DNA of 64,000 nucleotides from Torreya grandis. Taxonomy: Eukaryota; Streptophyta; Pinopsida; Cupressales; Taxaceae. The first letter of the stretch is position 1, and each line of letters begins with the position of its first letter. Under the pieces are notes generated by a model. The model was not told the origin of the DNA, ran no database searches, and saw only the letters and a program-made list of their open reading frames with translations. This document shows positions 49,601 to 60,660 of this stretch, piece by piece. The DNA lies in assembly GCA_037957365.1 (NCBI GenBank), contig JARHVA010001426.1:1608501-1672500 (forward strand). Direction: 5' to 3'. The position numbers were made by a program, and so were the translations under genes.

Positions 49601-50764
49601 TGAAAGAGAAGGAACACTTAGAACATTGTTGAATGTTCCTCCTTCCATTTCAACTGACCCTCTCCCTGCAATGGAAACTGATGTGTCATCACCCAAACTA
49701 ATTGAAGTCATGCTACAAGGCTCTAAAGATGAAAACTCAACTAGTGAAGAGCCCATGTGGTGAGAAGCACCTGAGTCAATGACCCATGAAGATGTGGAAG
49801 CTGCTGTAGCTACAAGGGCCTTGCCCTTTTCTTTCTCCTTACCCTTGCCTTTTGCCTTAGTAGAATCTTGGGTTGATGAATTCTGCTTGATGGACTCAGG
49901 AACACCTATGTTGTTCTTCTCTAGAAGATGAGTTAGGTGGTCTATTTGTTTCTTCATGCACTTGTGTTCATCATGCCCATTATTTTTACAATAGCCACAC
50001 TTAACCTTCTCTTTCTTAGGTTTAGCATTGGAAGATGAAGACTCAGTGTTATTTTTGGCAGGTTTGGTGTTTTCTTTCTTTTTCTCTTGATCCTTGTTCT
50101 TTTTCTTCTTCTCCTTTGTTGAAGTCTTGTCCTTACCATTTCCAGCTATCAAAGCTTGGGGTTGAGTAGACTTCATTGTGCCCATCTGAATTAGCTTATC
50201 TTGCTCCCTAGTCAAGTCGGCAATGAATGAATCCAAAGAAGGCATTTTCCATGTAGTGCCAAAGGCACTTTTAGTGGCATAGAAAGTGGAGACAAAGACT
50301 GAATAACTTGGACCTAACTTTGCGAGAATAGAAAGTATGAGTTGATCATCTTTCTTCTCTATCCTGCATTCTTTCAATTGCAATCTAAGGGCCTTAAACT
50401 TAGTAAAGAAGTCCTGTAGGGTGTCAAAGTTACTAGGACTTAGACTTATGAGTTCGTTTTCGAGCTCATGACCTCTCATCTCATCAAGCTTCCCAAACAA
50501 CTTTTCTAAGGTGTCCCATATGTCATTAGGAGTTTGGGAGGATTCTAAGTGGAAGAGAAGTTCTGGAGACACGGACAAACTCAGTAGCCCAAAGGCTTCA
50601 TCACTACGGTTGTACCACTTAACCTTTTCAGCATCTGTATTAGGTTCTACTTCTGTACCCATTGTGATCCTATACAACCCTTTGCTTCTAAGAATGATAG
50701 ACATTTTTACTTTCCATTCATGATAGTTGAAGGGTGTTAGGGGTTTGAGTTGAAAAGAATCCAT
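46640..50764 (-). pseudogene. gag-pol: Copia gag-pol polyprotein with three in-frame stops
   Basis: One frame of 1,374 codons runs from ATG at 50,764 (good context, AAAATGG) to TAG at 46640-46642. No frameshift is seen, but stops occur at codons 578 (TAG, 49031-49033), 601 (TAG, 48962-48964) and 901 (TGA, 48062-48064). Gag fills about residues 1-290, with a CCHC zinc knuckle at C256, C259, H264, C269. The protease active site is DSGA at 330-333. The pre-integrase HHCC residues are H462, H467, C495, C498. The integrase catalytic triad D526, D589, E625 has the D-35-E spacing. RT has YVDD at 1050-1053 and an earlier Asp at 967. RNase H follows, with TDSDW, STEAEY and YCDNQST boxes. All catalytic residues remain, so only the stops disable it. 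Confidence 0.95.
49034..50764 (-). CDS. gag: Open gag-protease-integrase-start part of the copia polyprotein
   Basis: 577 codons are open before the first stop, so gag and protease could still be made. The N-terminal part (SFQLKPLTPFNYHEWKVKM, then the DEMRGHELENELISLSP block) is the plant copia gag (UBN2/retrotran_gag type). A lysine-rich basic segment (about 212-256) precedes the zinc knuckle. A second lysine-rich stretch (303-315) leads into the protease. The frame ends inside integrase, after the first catalytic Asp and the FIDDFSRYTW box. This could supply particles in trans to relatives (inference). Confidence 0.85.
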
Positions 50765-52172
50765 TTTTAGCTGAAATTAGGTGAAGTTGTGTTGATTGCA
50801 AGTTGTGATTGTATGCAGAAAGGAGAATGAAAGTGAAGTTGCAAGTTGTGGAAAGCAATCACACCCCCCCGAAATATTGAGCCCCCCCCCAAGTATGCAA
50901 GTGCACGCTCAAAAGACATCGGACTCAGCCGAAAATGCGTCTTAGAGCAATCAGTGCAAGACAAAAGCAAACAGGACGTCGGACTCAGCCGAAAATGCGT
51001 CCTAGGAGACCCAAATTTTGGCACTTTATAAAATAGTGCGTTTTTGAAAAAGAACAAGTCTACGCTGTGGAGAATTGAATTACAAATACTTTTGCAAAAA
51101 ACGGCACCCAAAACCGAGCTACCGTTTGCAAGATTTTAAAGTTACAATTTTCCCGTAAACTAGTGTTTTTACAAAAAAAAGCACTAAAACGTTAAAAAAA
51201 TGCTGTTATGAGGAGAAAAAATGGCCTTCCAACCACTCGTTGGATTTGGCACGGAATGAAGAATCCAAATGAGGTTTGTGTGAGGGGGAATTGGCCTCCT
51301 ACCAACCCGGGCCTCACCCTTCGTCTTCGACAAGCGAAAAAACAAGATTTAATTTGAAAATCCCCAAATTACAAAATTGTCTAAAAAGTTTATTATTCAG
51401 TCAAATTGACTGATTTTTGGTTTATGAAGTCAATTTTAACTGAAAATATTAAATCAAAGACAATTTTGAAGGATGCCACGTGTATAATGGTGCCAAATAA
51501 GATGCCAAGTAAGGCAGGGGCGCCAAAACAAAGTGCAGTCCAGATTTTATCTCAAAAAAGACAAAAAATAGAAGCAGACCTGCTGCTGGGCGTACGCCCT
51601 GATTGAATCACTTTGCTGGAAACTGAGGTGTGGCAGAAGACAGAAGCTGGTTTCTGAACAATAGTTCAAACAGAAGGTGGCGTCCAAAACAGGGCGCAAT
51701 TCTGAAAAATTGCAAAAGACAAAATCCAACCTATTGTCTTGGGCCGTACGGCTAGTTTGGCTGCTTAAACAGACTGCTGAAAAAGAGAATGGCGCAGCAA
51801 AGAAAATATATTTGCAAAAGAAGACAAAAAATAGCAGACCTTGTGCTAGGCGCTTGGCAAACAGGGAAGACTGCTAAGTTGTTGAAGCTGTATAAGAAAA
51901 AATGCAGACCAGAAGAGCAGAAACTAGGCGTAGAGTTGCAGAATGCTGCTCCTTTCTGTTGCTTGTTGAACGCTGCTCCTTTCTTTTGCTTGTTGAATGC
52001 TGCCCCTGACGTGAAGACAGCGAAAAGACACCCAAAGGCCAAGGATTCCCAAGAAACCAATACCAAATTTGGACAGAATTTTTATTTTTAATTTGATCAA
52101 AAATAAAAAACTCCACTCCTCTTGATTTCAAAATAAGCTAAAAGCAAAAACATACACAAGATTACCGGTTTT
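50765..52172 (-). other. Long 5' leader of the copia element with internal repeats
   Basis: About 1.4 kb separates the primer site from the gag ATG. It contains two and a third copies of a 27-base unit at 51942-52005, and a ~31-base direct repeat at 50915-50945 and 50975-51005 (exactly 60 bases apart). It also carries two G runs on the coding strand (G9 at 50882-50890 and G7 at 50864-50870). Short upstream frames (for example 50767-51111) are out of frame with gag. The leader may hold packaging or dimerisation signals (inference). Confidence 0.8.
51942..52005. repeat. 27-bp tandem repeat in the copia leader
   Basis: Units at 51942-51968 and 51969-51995 differ at two bases; a third, partial unit covers 51996-52005. 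Each unit starts AAYGCTGCTCCTTTCT. Confidence 0.9.
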
Positions 52173-52184
52173 GCTCTGATACCA
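52173..52184 (-). other. Primer-binding site, initiator-Met tRNA
   Basis: On the coding strand TGGTATCAGAGC directly follows the last base of the 5' LTR. It is complementary to the 3' end of plant initiator-Met tRNA (12 of 12), the usual primer of plant copia elements. Confidence 0.95.
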
Positions 52185-52655
52185 TATCGGAGTTGTTGTT
52201 GCCAGAATCCGGATAACGCGAGTGCAATGAAGACGTGATCACACAAGATGAACAAGTGCACACCACGAAGATGCTAAAGCAATTTGACAATGACAAGAAG
52301 ATAAATTGCACAAAACAAAATGGAGAAACCAAATCTGAATTAGTAACATGAAATGGCCAAAATGAAGAATACATATAGGAGAGCTAGAAAGTAACTCCTC
52401 CACAAATGGTGGTCAAAGCACCCCAAGAATAGACTCCTCAAAAGGTGGTGACAAGGTGCTAAGAATAGAGAAATAACTCCCATACCCGGAATAGGAGTAT
52501 CTTATGCCATTCTTATGACACCTTATGACACAAATATGACACACAATCTCCACATAAGCTAGCCTATCCCACGAATGTAGGAAAACTCCATGTATGCACA
52601 AATATATGATATTCCCTAATTAATAAATAGGGAAAAATAAAAACCTACACTAATA
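52185..52655 (-). repeat. Right (5') LTR of the copia element
   Basis: 471 bases, the partner of 45994-46464, from TATCGG to CTAATA on the plus strand. On the coding strand it contains a short reiterated GTCATAAG motif (52,500-52,535) and a possible TATA-like CTCCTATATGT near 52,380. The final coding-strand bases are CCGATA here and CTGATA in the other LTR. Confidence 0.95.
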
Positions 52656-52660
52656 GAAAT
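52656..52660. repeat. Target-site duplication GAAAT, right
   Basis: Exact match to 45989-45993, directly after the right LTR. Confidence 0.95.
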
Positions 52661-53600
52661 ATTCAAATATTCTCAAAAACATGTGAGATAATGTCATCAA
52701 TGTCAAATATTCAACACTAAAGAGCCAAAAGCAGACATGCCATTAAAGCTTGTTATGGTTGACAAACCTTTCACATAATGGGTATTAGACTTTGTGGGGG
52801 TCATTAACCCCAATTATTTAGAGGGACATAAATATGTTCTTACTATTAATGATCTCTACACAATATGGATAGAAGTAGTAACAACCAAGCCTTGTAAGAC
52901 CGAAGATGTGATTGAGTTCTTGGAAGAGAACATTTGTACTAGATTTGGAACATTAGTATCTCTAGTTTTTGATAATAGATCTACCTTTATATTCATTTAG
53001 ATGACTGAGTGGGCATATGATAATAACATTATTCTCAAGTTTTCATCAAATCATTACCTCCAAAGTAATGGAGTGTCAAAATCAACTAACAAAAATTTTA
53101 TGAAAGCCATCAACACGTCTACTACTGATAAACTAAGAACATGGCATAAGTTGCTCAAGTATGCTCTTTAGGCAGACAAAACTAGTGTCAAGAAAGCCCT
53201 AAAAAAATATCCATTTTTACTAGTAAATGGTCAAGAACTTATATTTTCCATTACTCTCAAGCTATCAACCTATAAGATTAAGAATTTGAAAATTCAAGGT
53301 TACTTGACATTATTCAAATGGAAGATACAAGAGAAGAAGCTTTTGAAAATTTTAGTATACATCAAACCACAATTAAGAGATGGTTTGACAAATGTTCCAA
53401 GATCAAGATGTTTAAGTAATGATATCTAGTTAACCCTTAGGACAAAGCATCTGAAGCAAAGGGAATGAATGGAAAATTCACTCCTTTGTGGATTGATTCA
53501 TCCATATTAGATTACTGAGACATCTGAAGATAACACCTTCAAGCTCAAACACTTGCAGGAATTAGAGTTTACTTTACCAACAAATGGGAAATATTTTAAG
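52661..53600 (+). pseudogene. Integrase core remnant of the split gypsy relic
   Basis: It begins with the CHQCQ zinc-binding cysteines near 52,695. It then continues PLKLVMVDKPFT, a stop, WVLDFVGVINPNYLEGHKYV (first Asp), TINDLYTIWIEVV, an open 68-codon piece at 52794-52997 with FLEENICTRFGTLVSLVFDN (second Asp), then LQSNGVSKSTNKN. The catalytic Glu is Lys there (53,079-53,081). Later blocks (TWHKLLKYAL, stop, ADKTS; KALKKYPFLLVNGQE) complete the core. The end near 53,560 reads like the usual C-terminal tail. Inactive. Confidence 0.75.
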
Positions 53601-53639
53601 AACTACTTCTTTGCTACCCCACCTAAAGTATAGAGGGAT

Positions 53640-56590
53640 TAATTTGTAAGATTAGTTAGATTTAGTATGGGTAGGCTTATGTTAGTTTCTTTCTTGTTCC
53701 TTGTTTGTAAATAATGATTATAAATATTTGTTTACTTATTTTGTGTTTCCCTTATTTTATTTTGTTCCCTAGTTTTAATAAGTTTTCTTAGGATAGTCCT
53801 CAAGCTCCAAAGCATATAATTGCTCAGAGGTCAACAAATCAGGAATGAAGGTATGACTCTCAACCATTGGTTGACCATGGATTCTATAAATTTGAGCTTG
53901 ATGTTATGATTTGGATAAAGTGGTAAGGATTGATATCAAGGTTGGTTGTTCCTTAAAATCTTAAGCCTTATTATAATCTAAATATAGTTCTAGTAATGAT
54001 TGCACATGTTGAGTGAAAGTTTGAATTATTGGGACAATGTCATGTTATCGCATAAAGAACATCATTGCCTAGGAAGAAGTCTATGACCAAAGATGATTGT
54101 TTGAAGATCAAACATTTAACAAAATCCCAAAACCTAGCTAATACTGGTTCCCAACCTTTGTTGAAAGAAAAATATACTTGAAAAATAAAAAAATAAGAGA
54201 TTTATTGAAAATTTTGAATGATTTATGATCAAAGGTGATTTGTTTAACCTCCATCAGGGATATAGATGTTTAGTTGGTAGTGGAGCAAGGCCTAAACTGG
54301 AGCCAAAGGTATCTCTGTCAAGGTTATGGACACTTAACTAGCAGTAGAACAATGCCCAAGCCTTCCTTTTCATAAAACATTATTCTTAATGAATATCTAA
54401 ATATGCTATAAATGTTAATGATTAAGGTCATGAAGTCTGAAAGTTATTCTATAAATCCCAAGGCAATCAATTAAGGAATCAAAAAACACATACAACATGA
54501 CCAAGTTTTAATGTTTGATCCTAATTTAACATGTGTAAGACTTTTTCTAATCATGATTTGATCTTAATGATGGTACTTGATCATATATAAGGTGTAGTCT
54601 AGTTATTAGTTTAAACTAGAGTATCTTAGTTCTAACATTTGGTAATGTTTCCCCTAGAATTTGTCATTTGTTGAGGTCAACATACCCCTATTTTTTAAAA
54701 ATGATGAATCTTGTTAAAATTTTCAAGTTATGCTATAAATTGACATTCAAACTAATTAAAATTACATTATTTAATATCATGTTTGCTTCAGATTTCATTA
54801 ACATGTCAGATTATTGTCTTTATTTAACTTTATCTAATGTTGTTGACTTGATTCTTATGGCCCATGTTGTAGGTTTAATGGAAGAATAATGCCTAAAGTT
54901 TTATGCATTGATGATAATTTGACCCTATGTTTTTATTAACCCTTGGTATTTTATTTTTTAATTGAATCTATGTTAAATCATGCTAAAAACCTTAGTCTAA
55001 AGTGCTTAGCCTAAGTTTCTTTTTTTAAATAAGATTCAAATTTGCATAGGTCAAATTGCACGGGAACATTTTGTTATGTCCTAGACTTAGTTTAATTTTT
55101 TATCCTAAGGTTATAGTCATGTTTATCAACATGACCAAAACCTTAGTATAATTTTTTTGTGCTAGGTCCTTTATGTCCCAAAGCCCCACCAAGTCTAGTT
55201 TATTGTTCACATATACTAATTAAACACTGGAGCACTTTACTATATTTTAAGCTTAATCTAAAAGTTTTATCCTAAAGTCCTAATTATATTTATTAATATA
55301 ACTAAAACCTTAAGCTATAAATTTATCCTAAGTTATTTATATTACTTAGGACCTAAACCTATCTATTTTTATTACCCATAGGAATGAATAAACATGAGGG
55401 AGCCACATAGAAAGATCTTAGAGCTCAAGTAAAAGATCGATGATACACGAACACCCACCCAGGTCAAAATGTCAAAGAACTCATATCAAGCATGAGAGTG
55501 ACAAGTGTCACCATCTCAAGGGTAGCTAAAAGATCTTATGGTAAGTGAAGAGTCAATAAGTCAAGTGAAGTGGAGAACAACCAATCACATTTGACCTCTC
55601 AAATTGAAATTAATTAAGTGCATTGAAACATACAACGAAGATCCAACAGCATGGGGAAAATTCAATAAGTCAAGGTTCTATGTAAGAATCTGAGAGTGCC
55701 AAGTGGCATGATCTTTATGACATAACCCATAATTTATGGTCTGTATTCATTCAAATAGGATCAAGTGGATTGAGATTGATAGATCACATTGATCTATGCA
55801 AAAAAATATCCAATGGTGTGAGATGAAGTTGAATTTTCAAAGAGACCAAAATGAATGTGATAGTGACACATGTCAAAACCATGACAAATGGAATGTAGAG
55901 CAACCAATGGCATTTAACCTCTCAGATTGAGATCTATGATGAGTGATGAAGCTAAATTTTCAAAGAACCCATATGGAATGAGAAGCCACCACATGGCATA
56001 AAGGTGCTAACTGATGGACTATGTTTTCAATGAGCACAGACAACCCACATATCTATCACATGGCACACTCTTAGGAGATCAAATGAGGATCAATGGTTCA
56101 AGATGAATCTAGGACTAGTGATCCCCATAAAATATTAATAGAGCATGTTTAATCAAGCCTAAATATTGCATGATATGGTGACATGTGTCTAAAAACAATA
56201 AACGATCATATTTTAAAAATTAATGCACAATTTGACATGGTGATGGCATATAAGCAAGACAAATCAGATGAAAGATCCTATGGACCCATAGGCATAGAAG
56301 GTATAAATAAATAATCTAAGTAAAATTTAAGGCACAAATCTCATAACTCAAACTCCATTACCACCATAAAATCCCTAAGCATATAAATTACCCCAATTGC
56401 TTTTGTATTCACTATAATTGAGCCTAGGAGATCTAGATTATTATCTACAACTACATAATTCAATCAAATTGTGACCCAAAAGCATGTTTCAAAGAAATAC
56501 ATGGAGATGTACTTAATTTTTTTTTTTTTTAGGGATGTATTTTCAAGGATACTAAGTTTTTTACCTCTACTTTAAACACATGAGATAATA
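53640..56590. other. Noncoding stretch between the gypsy relic and the unknown element
   Basis: No coding region is recognised. Between 55,480 and 56,000 there are reiterated boxes: AACCAATCACATTTGACCTC at 55,579 and a close relative 323 bases later at 55,902, each followed by TCARATTGARAT. Several short GTGACAAGTGTCAC-like inverted motifs also occur (near 55,498, 55,693 and 55,863). A TATAAATAAAT box near 56,305 could belong to the LTR or promoter of either neighbour. Confidence 0.4.
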
Positions 56591-56591
56591 A

Positions 56592-59560
56592 TTGGTCAAA
56601 ATGTTTTGGATGATTGAGAGTCAACCATCCATTACTAGGGAAGAGGAGAAGAATCTATTAACAAAGAGGCTATATGATGACATTATTTTAATTCAAATGA
56701 CTAGTGTCTATTATGCAACAACAAAGCCTAAGGCACTTCATTACATTGACATTCTGGCTCCCATTTTCAAGGAATCTAAGATAGATAAGGGCATAATAAT
56801 TAATGAACACAATCTGAGAAATGTTGTTTATATTTTTGCTATTACATTTTAGTCATATTATAAACTTCCCAAACCTTAAATTGACCTAGACTCTATCAAT
56901 TACTGGGCTAAGGAAAACAATTTGATAGACACCCTTGCCATATGGTTAGATTTTAGAAACCAGGGCTTTTCAGACCTTAACAATAACATCGTTATCAGCT
57001 AATTCAAATATGGGGTCAAAATGATAATGACAATGATAAATAGGCTATGTGTAAATGTAACCACTACATATGTAGACTTAGTATGGGTGCCCATATTCTA
57101 AATTTATAGTTGAAAAGGTAATTATCCCCCCTTTGGGTGAAATAATTAGTATCTCATTAAGTAGACAAATCCATGTAATTAGCCATAACAAGAAAACCTA
57201 GTTTTTCATGATGTTGTATCTTTTAGATGCTCTTTGTGCATCAAAAAAGATTCCAAACTAGAGAGAATGGCCACCCAATGGAACACAAACTACTTCACAT
57301 TATTATTTAAAGTTGCACATCTTAAAATATAGAGACCATATTCAATTTACATGTGACTATGTCTACCCTACCCTAGATGAAGCCATAATTAGTATCCCAA
57401 TGATAAGAATTAGCCCACTAATCAAGAAATATGTTGAATTTATGGGGGAAATATGGTTATATCTAGACTACACTATTATAATGGTTGAGGTAACTTTATG
57501 TTCTCCTCTCAAGTTACATGTTCATGTCCTTGATTAGTTATCTAAGCAAGAGGTTACATATCAGCGATTTCATAGAATAGACGGTCTCTACAAGATAACC
57601 ATAAAGGGACTCCTTCACATCAACCCAATAGTAATTAGAAATATTGCATTCAAATAATGGGACAATATTGAAGTTGCATCAAAACATAGATCATCCTTCT
57701 ACCTATAGATTAATGAGCTCAATAAATAGGGTCCTTATGGAAAAGTTAAGAAACATTTGAAAAACAAAGGAATTCTAAATGTACCATATGATCATGAGAC
57801 TGGTGATTTTGATCCTATTTAGACCAAAGCATCCTTTTATTTTGAAGTCAAAAGGAAATTGAAAGAATATAACCTAAGGATTGAGTCTAGGTTAGAAGTA
57901 AATCAAAAGGTGGATGATATGTAGCAATTAGGCCCCAGGAAATATCATCTAATAAATGGTGGACCTTCTAGACCTACACCAGTTAATGCACATGTAGAGA
58001 CATAAAAGCCTAAAGAGAATAGGCCTAAGGAGAGAAGACCAGATGAAATCCCTTTAAGTTCATCAGTTCATGAATTCCCCAAGGTATCAAAACAAGAAGA
58101 ACATCAAGAATATATTCACATGATAACCATTGACCCTAATGAGACTATTGAGGATGCATTGAAAATCTGATTCAATGCTTATGAGTTAGATGCTGAAAAA
58201 TCCTAGGTTGAGGAAATAAAGGAAGAGAAAAGGAAAGAAGTGCCATTAGACTTAGGTCTAGTTAACACCTCTAAGATAAAGTCTAAGTTGACCATTGTTA
58301 TTAGAGTAAAAAGATCCAAAGTTACTTTCACTACCATTTTGAGTGAAGTCAACTTATTTATTGAAAAAAATATATTTTATGGCCCACTGATTTTAGAATG
58401 GTTCTTGTATGAACCTAGATTATAAAAAGTGACTACTCTACATCATCCTTAGGATATGATGAAGGCTATCAAGATTCATGTGCATCAAAAGCTTAAACCC
58501 TAGATCATTTCATTTCAAGAAGAGGAAGCAAGGAGACTAGCTACATCAAGTGGTTCAATATCTCTATCACAAATGGAGGTCCTTATCCTAAAGGTGACCC
58601 AAACCTAAGTTAGGGTGAATTTTGACCCAGAGACTATAGGCTTACAAATGGTGACAAAGAAAAGGGTCATGATGGGAGGAGAAGAAATGGTGTATCAAAA
58701 AATGGAACCATCGACTTGTTTGACTTAAAAGCAAAGGAAAAACTAGGAGAATATCCTATTTTTGAGGAGGATGTTTTTGAACTAGCTCAAGGAAAGTCAG
58801 AGCTGAGAGTAGTTGTCAAAGTATTAGAAAAACAAAAGAAGAACTTGAAAGAGGAGTCCATTATATCGAATCATAGGGATATGATCAATATGTTCGAAGC
58901 CACTCCATATGATATGTTCAATTCCTTGAAATCAATAAGGTCAAGGTAGGATGTGATAAGCCAACACAATACCATGGCCATAAACCAAGTAACTCAATTA
59001 TAGGATTCATGTAGCAAAGTGAAAAACTTGATCAATATTTTGATTGAAGACCAAATTCAAAGGTTTAGGAAAGTTAGCCTAGCCCATTTGAATACTGATA
59101 TGATCATATTGATAGAGAAGATTAAGGGTTTGAACAGATGGTATAAGAGCCTAGAAGATCTTTCTAAGGAGGGTAAATAGTTAGAGACTGAAATGATGCA
59201 TATATTGGGGAGATTGATCATAGACCCAACTTCACTTAGTCGTATTGGCTTAATCATTGATGAAGAGTTCAAGAATGGGGTTAACAAAGTCATGCAAGAA
59301 GTAAAGAATCAAAGATAAGGTAGAATAGGGGTAGACAATATTAGGATCTTAGACATGATCTTATCAGTTAAAGAAAATATTAGTGATGATTGAAGCATCA
59401 AGGAAGGTTTGGGAAGGAATGAGAAAAACTTTAGAGGCCTGGTAGATGAAGAAGATGAAATTTTCATGGAACCTATCATTAGCCACAAGTTGATTGATGG
59501 ATATCATGACAAGGTAATGAATATCCTATAAGACAAAAAAATAATGCAACCACAAAGGAG
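56592..59560 (+). pseudogene. Unknown element protein, copy 1 (plus strand)
   Basis: Long coding-like reading with scattered stops: open pieces at 56592-56849, 57313-57534, 58240-58422 and 58716-58946. The first part is mixed, with a globular look. The middle (about 57,900-58,220) is charged and low in complexity, with PKENRPKERRPDEIP and VEEIKEEKRKEV. The last part (58,716-59,490) is a coiled-coil-like stretch including LIEKIKGLNRWYKSLEDLSK and RIGLIIDEEFK. I do not recognise the family: no RT, protease, integrase or transposase motif is visible. Copy 2 at 61.8-64.0 kb keeps the same protein pattern, so both derive from one real coding sequence. A stop at 59,316-59,318 is a CAA in copy 2. 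A gag-like structural role is possible but unproven. Confidence 0.5.
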
Positions 59561-59589
59561 CCCCAAAATCAAATTGGTTAAATTAGGAA

Positions 59590-60660
59590 TATTCTCTGTT
59601 ATAAAAACATGTATATTTTTAAAAAGGAATATTCTTTTGTGAAATCATGTGCAACATTGTAAATCACATTGATTATAGGTCAATCATTTTAGAAAGTGTA
59701 TATTTCTAGAACTTTGTAAAAGGATAGATGTCCTAGACACTTGTAAAATTATCATTTGACAAGATTGACTGACATACCTCCTTAGTGTTCTATAAAAGGG
59801 GTATTGTCAATTGTAAATATCATGGAATTTTGAGAAAGAAAACTTTGTGCAAATTTGGAGTAATTAATATAAGTAGAGAATTATGAAAATATTGTCTCAT
59901 TTTGCTTATTTGATTACTATATGGCTTCTCTCTCACTTGGCTAGTCTAATTTTCAAATTTGAATGGTTCTTATGAATTCTTGATGTGCACTTTTAAATGC
60001 ATAGTTTTCAATTTATGCCTATCCTAGATTGATTGAAGGATATTTGATTCATTTTTTTTCTTCATTATGCTTGTAGATGTGCTTATGTTATTTACTTGCA
60101 GGACTAAACCTTTAAAGTGAATATTATTGTTATTTGCATTATTTATACATTCCTTAGATGTTTTCCTAATGTGTGATAGGATTTGAGCTTAAGCTATTTG
60201 ATGTCACATATTGGTTTTCAGTGCATGTTTGGATGAAATTTGAACTTTGTCATAATGTCTATTTTGAAGTCCAGCATCTTTTTTCTTCTCTACCATGGCC
60301 TTATTTTTGCTCATTTTTTGATCATTTCACTTTCGATTAACCTCCATTGTGAATATCTATCTTACCTTAGAATTTAGATTTACTTTTGAGCATAAATCAC
60401 TTCACTTAGTTAGATTAATTTCGTTTTAACAAAGCAAGCTATTAGGCCATGGTTTCTCCCAACAACCAAACAATTACATTATAGATTTTGTGAAATAGTT
60501 CATTTACTTTGCCTCTATTCCACCAAAAATATCAAGAATATTGCAACCTATAACTCATGAAATGGATTGTTTGAATCTAGAAATGAGAAGTGTTTCTTAA
60601 ACACTCTGAACCACCTACAATACACTTTTAGGCATCAATATGAACCCCACCAGTGCAACA
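59590..60660 (+). repeat. LTR-like terminal region of the unknown element, copy 1
   Basis: After the coding part the sequence becomes noncoding. A clear TATA box (TATAAAAGGG at 59791-59800) sits about 200 bases in, and the region ends CA at the palindrome centre. That layout suggests a terminal repeat with its own promoter. No second direct copy was found at the 5' side within the window, so the LTR nature is not proven. The last ~450 bases are related to the fold-back unit at 40.5 kb. Confidence 0.45.
59791..59800 (+). promoter_or_regulatory. TATA box in the terminal region of copy 1
   Basis: TATAAAAGGG, preceded by TTAGTGTTC. The equivalent place in copy 2 (61,509-61,520, minus strand) keeps a slightly changed TATATAAAAGGGG, so the box existed in the common ancestor. 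Confidence 0.5.

Larger units (their letters stand above)
45994..52655 (-). mobile_element. Young full-length Ty1/copia LTR retrotransposon (TA...TA ends)
   Basis: The element is 6,662 bases long and lies on the minus strand. It has two 471-base LTRs, a 12-nt primer-binding site for initiator-Met tRNA touching the 5' LTR, a 1.4-kb leader, one polyprotein frame in copia order (gag, protease, integrase, RT, RNase H) and a G-rich tract touching the 3' LTR. GAAAT target duplications flank it. Its LTRs differ at two of 471 positions, so it is the youngest insertion here. Three in-frame stops probably make this copy dependent on relatives. It inserted into the integrase of the gypsy relic. Its base composition is visibly richer in G+C than its surroundings. 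Confidence 0.97.
41860..53640 (+). mobile_element. Old Ty3/gypsy relic, split by a copia insertion
   Basis: Gag, protease, an RNase H-like piece, RT and RNase H lie at 41.9-45.7 kb, and integrase at 45.9-45.99 and 52.66-53.56 kb, all on the plus strand. The gap is exactly the copia element plus one target duplication. Stops are frequent and key residues are lost in protease (catalytic Asp), RT (YMDD to YMDE) and integrase (Glu to Lys). I found no LTRs that pair left of 41.9 and right of 53.6 kb, so the limits given are those of coding similarity. Confidence 0.75.
57359..60660 (+). repeat. Left arm of a large imperfect inverted repeat
   Basis: This arm matches the reverse complement of 60667-64000 collinearly, from the window end back to the centre. 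In a 200-base sample around 59,290-59,490 about one base in nine differs. It ends CAACA at 60,656-60,660; the opposite arm starts TGTTG at 60,667 after the 6-base spacer AGTTCT. The two arms therefore look like two element copies in tail-to-tail orientation rather than a fresh inversion. Confidence 0.85.

Noticed and set aside
50767..51111. 114-codon minus-strand frame just upstream of copia gag
   Set aside because: Out of frame with gag, overlaps the 60-bp-spaced repeat and G runs, and shows no domain; treated as leader.
51752..52131. Open frames with repeated GAAFNKQ-type units
   Set aside because: Product of the 27-bp tandem repeat in the leader; open in both strands because the repeat length is a multiple of three.
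56592..59560. Reading the unknown protein as a gypsy or copia gag-pol
   Set aside because: No zinc knuckle, DSG/DTG protease box, YxDD, RNase H or integrase motif could be found in either copy.
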